From Saccharum officinarum (taxonomy: Eukaryota; Streptophyta; Magnoliopsida; Poales; Poaceae), in NCBI GenBank assembly GCA_020631735.1, contig CM036158.1, positions 80,839,447 through 80,903,446 of the forward strand: 64,000 bases of DNA, in the 5' to 3' direction. The notes under the pieces were generated by a model. That model did not search any database. It worked only from the letters and a program-made list of their open reading frames with translations, and was not told where the DNA came from. Each line of letters starts with the position of its first letter. Position 1 is the stretch's first letter. Both the position numbers and the translations under genes were made by a program. Shown piece by piece: positions 43,624 to 53,510 of this stretch.

Positions 43624-43995
43624 TGTTGTGGTGGGCTAGGGCTAGGAGGTTCGAGAGAATAGAGGGATGGCGCAGCGGCAAAACGGCGCCGTGCTCGGCG
43701 CCGGAGAAGAACTCGCGAATGGCAAGGGAGATGAGAGGAGCAGTAGACGCCTGCGCGCCCAAGGGAGACGTAAGTCTCAATCCCAGGCTGTTCTCTTCAT
43801 TAACAAGAGTCCAATACTTATACAAGCAATCCTAACAAACTCATAGCTAACTTTAACCAAATAGCAAACTAAATAGATAACTATCCTAGATTCTAGGATC
43901 TGATAACCATCTGGACGCAGGCCGTTGCCGTGGAGACCTGCACCTGCACGCCTTCGCCCAGCGCTCAGCCACGGACCCGCTTGCTGACCATAACA
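43624..43995 (-). repeat. 5' LTR of the gene-transducing element
   Basis: 372 bp, the partner of 39980-40351. It lies next to the primer-binding site and is followed by the right target duplication ctagt. Confidence 0.93.
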
Positions 43996-44299
43996 CTAGT
44001 GCAGTATTGAGTCTGCGTTGAGCACCATGCAAACTTGCATAAAAGCCTATACAGACAACTAAACACAAGCAATGTGCATTGCACAAGTCTAGATACGAGC
44101 TAATATAGTCAATCAATCAGATCAATTAAAAAACTATGTTTTTTAAGTCATAAAAAAACTATGTTGAATATCAACAAATATAACAGGTTGGACTGTATGG
44201 TCTTGTGCAAATGATAACCTGTGCAAATAGCCAAATACTGGAAAAACTCAATTCAGCCGGAGACACAAGTTAAAAATCGTGTGATCCTAAAAAGTGGGG
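43996..44299. other. AT-rich stretch before the ARMC7-like gene
   Basis: Nothing coding. It contains a small direct repeat (aaaaactatgtttttt.aag / aaaaaactatgttgaa near 44131 and 44154). It probably is part of the upstream region of the gene to the right. Confidence 0.4.
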
Positions 44300-44571
44300 A
44301 AAAAAGGAAGATTCATCCTGCCTCCGGTACAAAACCCCTGCTCGCCCTCGCCCTCCCGGTCGCCCCACCGCCGCCGCGGAATCGGGCGAGAGGAGCGAGG
44401 ACGCGCCGGCGCCCGCCTCCTCCTCTCCCTCGCCTACTCTCTTGCCCCTCACTCCTCGCCCTTGCTCCATCGCTCTCCCGTTCACCCCCGCCGGCGCCCG
44501 CCTCTCCTCCTCCTCCTCCTCCTCCTGTCACGCGAGGAGGGTGTCGCTGCCACTACGCAGTAGCCTCTGGT
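44300..44571 (+). other. GC-rich stretch, possible untranslated first exon
   Basis: A CG- and CT-rich block with (ctc)n runs, ending ctacgcagtagcctctg followed by gtaagctcc, a good 5' splice site. Long CT-rich leaders of this kind are common in grass genes. The AT-rich 1.6 kb after it would then be an intron in the 5' untranslated region of the ARMC7-like gene. Open frames here are low-complexity and are not supported as proteins. Confidence 0.35.
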
Positions 44572-46231
44572 AAGCTCCTCGAGTCCCATTGTCCTGGTGC
44601 GGTCTGGGTTCCCTTTTGCTTGTTTGTCCTTGAAGCGTTTGATGCAATGTCTCAACTCAGTGCGTGCTGAGCTGCTGAATATACCAAATTCAGATGCTTG
44701 TTTCTGATCCAACATTCTAACACAATGAAATGGTTTAGTTTTGCTTATAATGAAGAAACAAGTGAAGAGTTTGCGGTTATGTTTAATTTGTATTGCATTT
44801 CTGTCATTCTGTGTTGAGCGCTTTATATCAGAGACATTGGTCCAATTGTTTCTGCTACTTCTTTTCCTGGTAGGTTGTTATAATTGCCTACTTAGTTCTC
44901 CATGTAACAAAATGGAAGGTGCAGCTCTAATATGTGAGTGATAGGTTAAGGGATGAGATCAAGTTTCCATGCAACATATGACTTACTTGAATGTGTTTTA
45001 GGAATATATGAGGTGATTGCCCGTACAGATTGTGTATCTTACATAGTTAGATCAATCATTTGTGGTACACACTATAGTTTAAGGCAACATCAAATCTCAC
45101 AATGTCATTTGTGTCTCTTACATTAGTTCCATCAATCATTTGTGTTACTTAATCCATGATGACTATATTCACTCACAATTGTTGAATCTGAGAGTGCTAT
45201 TGTGCGTGTTTTTTTTTGGGTGGGGCAGGGTCTCTAATGGCTCTCTTTCTTTGCCTCTTTGGTGAACATAACTTTCTGTTTATCTTTTAGCTGGGTTATG
45301 GTCACTAAACGAAACATGACTTCAATGCTAATGCTATATGCTTCAGGGCATGTGGCAGTTTCTTCACTTTGCACTTTGCATTCTCTGGAAATAAAAATGT
45401 TTCCTTCTGTTTTCCTAAATTGGATCAGAATAAACAGATTGCTCTTTCTATGCACTCATGGCTCGTAACATCATTTCTCATATAGCACTATTATCATTGT
45501 ATTTGCATTAATTATTTAATTTGGAGTATCATGGTAAACCACTGAACCCTGCATTCTTTTATCTCTAGTGAGCATTCCATCTTCTACAAAGTTTTTTTAA
45601 TGGCGATCTTCTACAAAGTATGTACTCTCTCCATCCCAAAAAGCTGGGTCTGCATATGTTATCAATCCTCTTTTAGCTACCTCCGTGCGCACGCTTCTAA
45701 ACTCTTGTTGCTATAGATATTGAGCCACTTAAACTCAGTCTACTTGTGTTTTAACCATATATTGGAACTTTTAACTGTATATTATGAACTCTCTATAGAC
45801 AATTGCTCTAATTCTGAGGCATATTATGTAAAGTGTATTTTCAGCCGAATTGGTGAAATTTCCTATAAAGATAAGAATGATCTTCATGCCCCTCTTTGTA
45901 TTTTTAGGGTGCTGCAAACAAGGCTTTTTGTTGGTGCTATGTGAATCATAAAGCTCTAATAAAAACAAGGTCCATGATCAGAGACTATTCGTTGTTGTAG
46001 GTTTTAGACGTTTTACGTTAAATTTTTTGAGGCTTCCGTACGCAAGGGGATCTGCTAGTACCAAAGTAAAGCCCACACAAGAGGCGCCGTGGCTTTGGCA
46101 ATGGTGGTCCACTAGTCCCTTTCTCTGGTTTCCTTTTCAGTCAATCAAAAAAAAAAATCCCGAGCCCAACGTGTTGTTCTTCGGCGGTGGTGCCAGAAGG
46201 TAAATCTCCGGATTCTAGGTGGAGGAGAGTC
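44572..46231 (+). other. AT-rich intron-like or upstream region of the ARMC7-like gene
   Basis: No protein match. Near 45570-45640 a phrase 'cttctacaaag' is duplicated and followed by 'tactctctccatcccaaa', the edge of a Stowaway-type MITE. From about 46020 the base composition rises and a T-rich/polyA stretch (46146-46157) precedes the start codon region. The true transcription start cannot be fixed by eye. Confidence 0.35.
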
Positions 46232-47767
46232 ATGTTCACAAATGCACAGCGCCAGGTTGAGCGCACTGGCCATTCCGGCACTCCGCGAGACCAGTACCTT
46301 CAGGTCAGTCCTGTCCCTGGTCCCTCCCATTATTATTATTTTTTTTGTTCCCCATTGATTGGTGCAGGCGCTGGACATTCACCTTGCAAATCCGTTTCTC
46401 GCTGATTAACCTGTTCCGCTTGATTGCTTGTGCCCAGGATCTCGTGACACAGTTCCAGAACGCCACGGATGAAGGTTGGTGTCTTCCTTACGCTTGGTTC
46501 TTTTACAGGCCGCCGTGCAACCCACACCCTACAGCCCAGTCTCTGTGTAATTCTCTAGCTTCTTGAGTGTCAGTTTAGGAGGCAGTCTCGGCAGCAATGT
46601 GCTTGTACTAGTAATTTGTGTGGTTAGAGGTGATGCTTTGTTGGTCCTGGTTGATTGTTGTTTCATTCGGATGGGATCTATTACATGGATTAGTTCAAGT
46701 GGAAAGATGTTTTAATATTGAGTTATACTTCACTATTGGATACTATAGACAATTAGAGCAGATCTAGAGGGCAAAACAAAGATATGCAGCATAAGCTAAA
46801 CTGGTGTAAACATCTAGAGGGAAAAATGAAAATATGCAGCACAGACTAATTCAACCAAAACAAGAACATCTGGTCCGTGTGTCGGTAGTACTTGCTATAT
46901 GTATGCTTTCTGGATGCTCTAATTAGATTTCAGACAGATGAGCATTCAAAAATTATCTCGTGTGGTCAATTTATAAAGGAGAAGTTCCATGCTATTATAA
47001 ATTGTACACTCACTTTGTCTGTCTTGTTTCAGAATCTAAGGAGAAGATAGCTGCGAACTTGGCAAATTTTGCTTATGACCCTTTTAATTATGCCTTTATG
47101 CGCCAGGTTGATTCCACTAAACTTTTCTTTTGGAACACTTGATGCAGATTTCCTGTAAAGACAATCTTGAATTGGCTTTATTACTTTACAACTGTTCAAT
47201 AACTCTGCTTTTATTTTCTCAGCTGAATGTTCTCGAGTTATTCTTGGACTGCATTACAGAGCCAAATGAAAGGCTTGTCGAGTTCGGCATTGGTGGAATA
47301 TGTAATTCCTGTGTTGGTGAGCAACACAATACCTTGAATTCTATGATTTATTATTCGATATGAATTCAATGAAGCACTCAACACCTTCTGTATCCACCTT
47401 TCTACATGCAGATCCTGCAAATGCTTCAATCATTACTCAGTGTGGTGGAATCCCATTGGTTATACAATGCTTATCGAGCCCAGTGCAGAATACTGTAAGT
47501 ATTTCTGAAGCTAAAGACACTATAACATTAGTACCACCAAATTCCGTACATGTAGTCCTCATGTGAACATTTTCCCTTCTGATGATTGCATGACAGGTGA
47601 CTTATGCACTTGGGGCTTTGTATTACCTTTGCAACCCTTTGACAAAGAAGGAGATCCTGAAACCAGATGTAGTTAGGACTATAAGAGAGTATGCTTCAGC
47701 TGGAGCTGTCAATACCAGCTTCAGCAATCTGGCTAATGCTTTCCTGGAGAAACATGTTGATCCATGA
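46232..47767 (+). CDS. ARMC7: ARMC7-like armadillo-repeat protein, six coding exons
   Basis: Exons by splice sites and homology: 46232-46303, 46438-46474, 47033-47106, 47223-47316, 47412-47494 and 47597-47767. All introns are GT-AG and all phases join cleanly. The total is 531 bp including the TGA, or 176 residues. It starts [20 protein letters not shown] and has [48 protein letters not shown] and [11 protein letters not shown], which are the armadillo repeats of the ARMC7 family. Length is normal for the family. Known biology: ARMC7 pairs with RBM48, contacts capped U6atac RNA in the minor spliceosome, and RBM48 is needed for U12-type intron splicing in maize. It is therefore probably a nuclear splicing factor. 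No frame damage is seen, so it looks functional. Confidence 0.93.
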
Positions 47768-48273
47768 TATTCTCTGAGAATTTTACAGGGTACAGTAAAG
47801 CTTACGTGTTTCGTGTACTTGTGCTGTTTTCATATTCTTGATATGAACTAAAGAAACTAGAGCTCAGGTCTCATCTGATTTCATTGTTTTGGGTACGATG
47901 CTTTGCAAAGTTGTCATAAATATACGGGAATATTTCAAGCCCATATTTGGAAACCTGCTATGCGTCCATCTGATGTTATTAGAGCATCTGAGCATGTACC
48001 TTGTTTCTAGATTGAGCGCTATGTACAGCGTTCAGTTCGGAACCTAATTTGTCGTAGTTCAGTTTTTCTCCAGTTATTTGTTGAATGATTTGAAGGTTAG
48101 CAGATGTCTTCTTGGATTGTCATCTTGTCAATTGCTTGTGAATGAATATTCACTGAAGCTGCAGTGTCGCATCGTGGGTTATTTGTTTTCCCTTTTCAAT
48201 GTCCCAGCGCGGCTGGAAGACTACCTAAGATGGGACATGGTAGATTTCCTCACAATTTTACGTATCAACTATC
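47768..48273 (+). other. 3' untranslated and downstream region of the ARMC7-like gene
   Basis: AT-rich, with several possible polyadenylation regions but no exact AATAAA. No coding signal is seen. Confidence 0.45.
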
Positions 48274-48417
48274 ACTCTGTGTCTCAAACTATATAGGTCG
48301 TTTTGGCTTTTCTAGTGAAATAGCTTTTATTATCATGTATGAAGTAGTCAGATATAAGATATGTCTAGAGACATATCTAGAACAACCAAGACAACCTATA
48401 AATTGAAACAGAGGGAG
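48274..48417. mobile_element. Stowaway-like MITE
   Basis: The left end ctctgtgtctcaaactatataggtcg and the complement of the right end (ctccctctgtttcaatttataggttg) match in about three quarters of positions over about 40 bp. This is the usual long inverted-repeat form of Stowaway elements in grasses. The interior is 60-70 bp. The flanking TA is not clear. Confidence 0.65.
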
Positions 48418-48569
48418 CGCATGCTTAATTACGACCCACGCAAATTTAGCTTGTTCACTGTAATAATTCTGGTGTGATCAGAACATTTAAAGAACTGTAG
48501 CACGATGACAGCAGGTGGCAGCATCTTCATGTTCTACTTTGCCCAAGGAAAACACTCTTTTTAACACAG

Positions 48570-49440
48570 AAGGACTAGCACCCGGACATCCGGACAGAAT
48601 GTTGCGTTCGGACACAGTTCCCCCGCCCACATTCTGTCCCACGCCTCGCGTCTGCATCCCCCGCCCAGCGCTAGCCCCTGCGTCCATCGCAGGACCGTGC
48701 CCAACATGCGCCCGCATAGGGAACACACATGGGTTGACCCATGGTTGCGCCCCAGCAGCAACAAGCGGTTGCGGTAGGCCGTTGTCCGTCAGCCACCAGC
48801 GCCGTGCAACATCCCGATCTACTGTGAAAACATTCGGATTAAACATTTGCAACATAGGTCTAAAACAAATGAAACACTTGAATCTTGTGCTTGAAGCATG
48901 CGTATATAGGCATAGCAACATATGCAACATTTAGATCTACCTTTTGCAACTTTCAGATAAAACACTTGCAACATAAGTATGAAACACTTGAAACACACGT
49001 TTGAAACATGCGGGTAGAGTCATAGCAACATATGCAACATCTAGATGGAACACTTGAAACATACGTCTGAAAACATCTGAAACACTTGAAACTATAAGCT
49101 CACAACATGCTTGCAACATATGCAACATCCAAGATCTACTTTTGTAACATCCAGATCACACTTAAAACATAAGTCTAAAACGCCTGAAACACTTGAAACA
49201 CAGCGTCGTCGCGCGGCCACGGCCTACCTGGGGGGAACTGCGGTAGCCAGCAAGCTCCGGTCAGGGGACGTCGAGAGCTACCCAGCGTACACTCAGGCGC
49301 AGGCATATGCCTCCCCTTCCTACCGCGGTGTCTTCGGCCGGCCGCGGTGCACGCCATGGCCGTAACGGCGCGAGGTGGATGGGGCGTGACACGGGGTGCG
49401 GAGGAGCACGGGATGGGGCCGGGTGCGGCGCACCCACGTG
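48570..49440. repeat. Unclassified repeat with 'gaaacacttgcaacatatgcaacat' units
   Basis: A GC-rich left part (gcacccggacatccggacag...ccgcccagcgctagcccc) is followed by some 350 bp (48840-49200) of diverged short units built on aaacacttgaaacata and gcaacatatgcaacatctagat. The same two-part structure occurs at 58990-59767. A minus-strand frame through the units gives repeated phrases such as MFQVFHLDVAYVA. It is a dispersed repeat family, probably a transposon, that I cannot classify from its ends. Confidence 0.6.
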
Positions 49441-49850
49441 TCAGTGTTTGACCACCGATAGCCTGCCACGGGGGTACCCGGGACAGTTGTTTGGGCTTCG
49501 GCGCGTGCTAGAACTCAACGGTGAATGCAGAGACAATCAATTTATACTGGTTCGGGCCCTCGATCGTGATCGAGTAATAACCTTACGTCCAGTCGGCGTC
49601 TTTGTGTTGGATTGATTATGTAATGTTGTGTCCTGTTACAGGGGCGTCTACGGCCTCTCTTTATATCGATAGAGAAGGCCGTGGTACGATTACAATCCTA
49701 GTCAAATCCAGAGAAGGTGTCATGGACTAAATACAGAAGGTACTTTTCCATAGGAATTCGGCTAGTCTGGCCTATTCTACTCGGAGTCAGTGTAGCAGAC
49801 GTTGCACCTCTTCTCACTTCTGCTCGTAGGCCAGGCCAGGGCCCCACGGT
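49441..49850. repeat. LTR- or transposon-end-like remnant
   Basis: It starts tgtcagtgtttgaccaccgatagcc and contains 'aatttatactggttcgggccctcgatcg...aataaccttacgtccagt', a phrase found in many grass transposable-element ends. No partner copy is in the window, so type and boundaries are uncertain. Confidence 0.4.
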
Positions 49851-50236
49851 TTGTAGTCACCTCGCCAGAGAAAGTCGCGGCGGCCAGAGAAGGCGAGCAG
49901 CGCAGTGGATACGCTAGCGGCGGTCGCATGCGTCGATGGGGGAAGAAAATATCGCTATCTTTTCGAGAAACCGTGAAACACGAGCGGAGCATGCCTGTTG
50001 GGCCCGATGACTGCGCAGGCTTGAGAATGGACAGTCCGAACGGATATGCCTGGACGGACGCCCTCCCAAAGAATTTCCTTTTTAAAAAGGAAGGAAAACA
50101 CTTTTTATTAAGTTTTTTTAGGGGAAAAACACTTTTTAGTAAGTAAGGCAAAAACTCTTTGAACAACGGCATTCTGCAAATCACTATACAATGGTATTTA
50201 TTCGTTCGCAGCTCCGTTCCATTCCACTTCCACCTC
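49851..50236. other. Region upstream of NMD3 without a recognised gene
   Basis: Open frames on both strands are short and unlike known proteins. There is a small palindrome (ttcctttttaaaaaggaa, near 50077) and a T-rich repeat (aacactttttattaag/aacactttttagtaag). Confidence 0.4.
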
Positions 50237-50457
50237 TGGGCCGACGGCAAAGAGGAGGTAGCATAAATTTTACGGCCCATGAGCCGACATGGTCTAAAAG
50301 CCCATATAGCATCAGGATTCAGGGGGTCCCGGATTCAGGAGGTCTCGCAATTCCTTAACCGAGAAGCCCACGCGGCCGTGGACTCCATCACCGCATTCGT
50401 CACCACCCCTGCCGCCTCCCCGCCGCCGCCTCCTTCCCCTGCGATTACAAAACCCTA
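50237..50457 (+). promoter_or_regulatory. NMD3 promoter with site II motifs and a telo-box
   Basis: TGGGCC at 50237-50242, GGCCCA at 50274-50279, AGCCCA at 50299-50304 and 50365-50370 are site II-type elements. AAACCCTA at 50450-50457 is a telo-box 93 bp before the start codon. This pairing is typical of plant ribosomal-protein and ribosome-biogenesis genes and fits the NMD3 function. Which motifs are bound is not known. Confidence 0.65.
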
Positions 50458-50549
50458 GGACAATTCTCCACCAATTCCTCTAATCCCTCGTCGCTAGGTA
50501 GTTTCCTGCACCTCCATTCCGATCCCCTGTCGATTCAATCGTAATCAGG

Positions 50550-52127
50550 ATGCTGCCCGGATTGGCGCCGGCGGCCGGCGGCACCGGTATGTTCGTGCCG
50601 GCGGCGACGGCGGGCACGGTGCTCTGCTGCATGTGCGGCGTGTCCATGCAGCCTAACCCGGCCAACATGTGCGCGCGCTGCCTGCGCGCGCGCGTCGACA
50701 TCACCGAGGGCGTCCCGCGCCACGCCGCCGTGGTCTACTGCCCCGACTGCTCCTCCTACCTCCAGCCGCCGCGGTCCTGGCTCCGCGCCACGCCCGAGTC
50801 GCCCGAGCTCATGCAGATCCTGCTCCGCCGAATCAACCGCCCGCTCGCGCGGCTCCGCGTCTCCCTCTCCGGCGCCGAGTTCGTCTTCTCCGAGCCCCAC
50901 TCCAAGCGCCTCCGCCTCAAGCTCCGCCTCCGCCGCGAGGTGCTCCACGGCATCGTCCTTGAGCAGACGCACCCCGTCGAGTTCGTCGTCCACGACCGAC
51001 TCTGCGACTCCTGCTCCCGCGCGCAGGCCAACCCCGACCAGTGGGTCGCCGTCGTCCAGCTCCGCCAGCATGTGCCCCACCGCCGCACCTTCCTCTACCT
51101 CGAGCAGCTCCTCCTCAAGCACGGTCAGGCTTCCCTCGCGATCCGAGTCGCGGCGGCCCCCGGCGGCCTCGACTTCTTCTTCGGCTCGCGCTCCCATGCC
51201 GCCCGCCTGGTCGATTTCCTCGCCACCGTCGCTCCTATCCAAACTTCTACAGCGAAGCAGCTCGTCTCGCACGACACCAAGAGCAGCGTCTACAACTACA
51301 AGTACACCTTTTCGGTCGAGATCTGCCCCATCTGCCGCGAGGACCTCATCGCGCTCAGCCCCCAGGCGTCCCGGGACATGGGTGGCCTTGGCCCGCTCGT
51401 GCTCTGTGTCAAGGTCACAAATGCGATTGCTCTTCTTGATCCCCTCACGTTGCGAGTGCACCACCTGGAGGAGAAAAAATACAGGGTGTATAATTTCAAG
51501 GCGGCTCTCACCAGCAAGCAGCTCGTGGAGTACATTGTGCTCGACATCGAACAAGAATCGCCTGAAATTTCCATTGATGGGTCTCGTTACCAATTGGCTT
51601 ATGCGCAGGTTGCCCGGGTGTCAGATTTCGGGAAAAATGACACCATCTTTACTGTGAGGACGCATCTTGGGCACCTGCTGAACCCTGGGGATCATGCCCT
51701 TGGGTACGATCTCTATGGTGCCAACCTGAATGATGATAACATGGACACGGCTATGACCCGGTACAGCTTACCTGAGGTGGTTCTTGTCAAGAAGAGCTAT
51801 GAGAAGAGGCCTCGCACACGGAGATGGAAGCTTAAGAGGTTGCCAGTGGAGGAAGATGCTGCTAACAAGGCCAAGGGTGAGGAAGAGAAGAGGCTAGATG
51901 AGTATGAGGCTTTCCTCAGGGATTTGGAGCTGGACCCAGAGATGAGGTTCAAGATGGATCTGTACAAGAATGAGGACTATAGGTCTGAGATGGCATCAAC
52001 AGTTGGTGATGATATCCCTACAGTGCCAATTGAGGAGTTGATTGAGGACTTGACCCTTGGTGACGATGAGGAGGATGAAGGGGAAGAAGCTGTGGAAGGC
52101 AACACTCATGCTGGAATGGTGGAATGA
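50550..52127 (+). CDS. NMD3: NMD3, 60S ribosomal subunit nuclear export adaptor
   Basis: An intronless 525-residue frame from ATG (50550) to TGA (52127). NMD3 binds the nearly mature 60S particle and links it to the export receptor CRM1/XPO1 through its C-terminal leucine-rich signals. Visible features are the N-terminal zinc-binding cysteines C26/C29, C41/C44, C64/C67 and C152/C155, plus the pair C259/C262. The central RNA/ribosome-binding part follows (VARVSDFGKNDTIFTVRTHL, DLYGANLNDDNMD). After it come a basic patch (KKSYEKRPRTRRWKLKRLP) usable for nuclear import, and an acidic tail with EELIEDLTLGDDEED, a probable export signal. Length fits plant NMD3. GC is very high in the first 900 bp and falls later, a common grass gene gradient. 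It is apparently intact and functional. Confidence 0.97.
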   Translation: MLPGLAPAAGGTGMFVPAATAGTVLCCMCGVSMQPNPANMCARCLRARVDITEGVPRHAAVVYCPDCSSYLQPPRSWLRATPESPELMQILLRRINRPLARLRVSLSGAEFVFSEPHSKRLRLKLRLRREVLHGIVLEQTHPVEFVVHDRLCDSCSRAQANPDQWVAVVQLRQHVPHRRTFLYLEQLLLKHGQASLAIRVAAAPGGLDFFFGSRSHAARLVDFLATVAPIQTSTAKQLVSHDTKSSVYNYKYTFSVEICPICREDLIALSPQASRDMGGLGPLVLCVKVTNAIALLDPLTLRVHHLEEKKYRVYNFKAALTSKQLVEYIVLDIEQESPEISIDGSRYQLAYAQVARVSDFGKNDTIFTVRTHLGHLLNPGDHALGYDLYGANLNDDNMDTAMTRYSLPEVVLVKKSYEKRPRTRRWKLKRLPVEEDAANKAKGEEEKRLDEYEAFLRDLELDPEMRFKMDLYKNEDYRSEMASTVGDDIPTVPIEELIEDLTLGDDEEDEGEEAVEGNTHAGMVE

Positions 52128-53228
52128 GCAATACTGTCTACTATTTGTTTCTGCATTGCTGACTGAGATGGGTTGGCCTGCCTGCCCCTTCAGGTCATAG
52201 GTCTGAGATGCGCCTGTCAGTTATCATATATGTTATTTTTCGTCGTTATTACTGCTATAAGTTAGAATTTTGGTGGTACTGCTTAAGTTTTGAATTCTGC
52301 TGTTTGTTGGAATCAACTTTATTTCAACCCTTATACTGTGTATTGGAAGTGTTACAACCATGCCCAGCTTTAGATTAAATATTTATTAAAAAACTTTACA
52401 TTAAAATGATTTTCTATGCAGTGTGTGATCAGTTGTTTCCTTGCCACCTTGTTGCCCATTACAGCAATTCAGAAGTTCTAAATTTTCAATTTTATAATTT
52501 CTGTTGATGATGCTGTCACCCTGTCTTTACCTGAGCACAGCGACTGTAACTCTTGAATAGTACTCTTATGTTGTTTGCTACTCCTTTACTCGTTGATCAT
52601 TCTAATAGCGAGGCAAGAGAAGGTTTGAACTGGCTCATTTCAATTACCATATATGTCCCTCCTGATTGTTAGAGTTTTCCTAATAAATGCTTCCATGATA
52701 AGCTGCACAAATGGAGAAAAATTATGGTCATAATAAGTTGGTCTGATTTAGTTTCTGTGTTTTTTTAGTATAAAATGAGAACTATAGGGAGAATCATGGC
52801 TACAAAAGGCTCAATGCGTTGTTTGGCCTCTAGTTTCAATTTATTTTGGTTATAAACGTTTTATAAGCTATGTTTTAACTGGGATCGACCGCACTGTATT
52901 GGTGATCCGCACTGTATTGGTGGTGGGATGTTAACAACCATGTTTTTGTCAGTTTCTCTATTGGTGCTTAAATTTTCAGTTTCAAAGTTTCTTGTGATAG
53001 GCATGATGATTGTTTTCATTCAAGTAACTCTATCAATTAATATGTTGTTCTAATTCATTGGTTATTCTCTAGTTGATCAAATTTAAGTGGCGCGTACTAA
53101 TTAAGCTGTATTTATTTTCAGAAAACTTCTCAATATTCTGTACCTCCCAAAATAGCCGTATATATCAAGTACGGACACCCAAACTAGGTTCTCCATACCT
53201 GGTCATTCCGGTCATTCCTTTCGTCTTG
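52128..53228. other. 3' region of NMD3 and intergenic DNA
   Basis: AT-rich with no coding signal. Probable polyadenylation lies within the first 250 bp (for example near tattaaatatttattaaaaaac at 52373-52392). A small duplication 'ccgcactgtattggtg' occurs at 52889-52924. Confidence 0.45.
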
Positions 53229-53510
53229 GGCCTAGTTTAGATGCAAAAAAAAAATATAAAATTTTTCAAGATTTTCTGTCACATCGAATCTTTGGACACA
53301 TGTATGAAGCATTAAATATAGATAAAAAATAAAACTAATTACAGTTTAGATGAAATTTACAAGACGAATCTTTTAAGCCTAATTAGTCTATAATTGGATA
53401 CTAATTACTAAATAACAACAAAAAATGCTATAGGAACATTTTGCAAAAAAAAAATTGCATCGTACTTGCCAAAAGCCCAAAATCCTTTGAAATTGCACCA
53501 ACCACATCTC
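53229..53510. mobile_element. Degenerate MITE (ggcctagtttag type)
   Basis: It begins ggcctagtttagatgcaaaa and contains cacatcgaatctttggacacatgtatgaagcattaaatatag and gacgaatcttttaagcctaattagtctataattg, phrases common to an abundant grass MITE family. The right end (gccaaaagcccaaaatcc...) is only partly preserved. Superfamily (Tourist-like or other) is not certain. Confidence 0.6.

Larger units (their letters stand above)
39980..43995 (-). mobile_element. Gene-transducing LTR retrotransposon (4.0 kb)
   Basis: Two 372-bp LTRs (39980-40351, 43624-43995) begin TGTTGTGG and end CATAACA on the plus strand. They are flanked by ctagt on both sides (39975-39979, 43996-44000). On the minus strand the primer-binding site (TGGTATCAGAG, complement of 43611-43621) follows the right LTR and a polypurine tract (complement of about 40352-40366) precedes the left one, so the element is minus strand. 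Inside are a proline-rich gag-like start, then pieces of granule-bound starch synthase, ribosomal protein L4 and chloroplast SRP54, then a gypsy chromodomain-like pol tail. No RT, RNase H or integrase core is seen, so it is non-autonomous. By eye the LTRs differ at about 16 of 372 positions. Confidence 0.93.

Noticed and set aside
39929..44000. Two separate starch synthase or SRP54 genes in a host gene cluster
   Set aside because: The pieces are partial, intronless, in one frame and bounded by LTRs with a target duplication, so they are cargo of one retroelement.
48487..48930. 147-residue minus-strand protein with cysteine/phenylalanine-rich phrases
   Set aside because: It is a reading of the dispersed repeat at 48570-49440. 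The same phrases arise at 59239-59850, so it is repeat-derived rather than a gene.
49777..50280. 167-residue minus-strand frame upstream of NMD3
   Set aside because: No recognised motifs, overlaps the NMD3 promoter motifs, and its plus-strand partner frame is equally long.
50535..51593. 352-residue open frame on the minus strand
   Set aside because: It lies opposite NMD3 and exists because of the very GC-rich third codon positions of that gene. Its protein is low-complexity and unlike any family.
50669..51657. Arginine/serine/proline-rich frames on the plus strand inside NMD3
   Set aside because: They overlap the true NMD3 frame and show the composition expected of out-of-frame reading of GC-rich codons.
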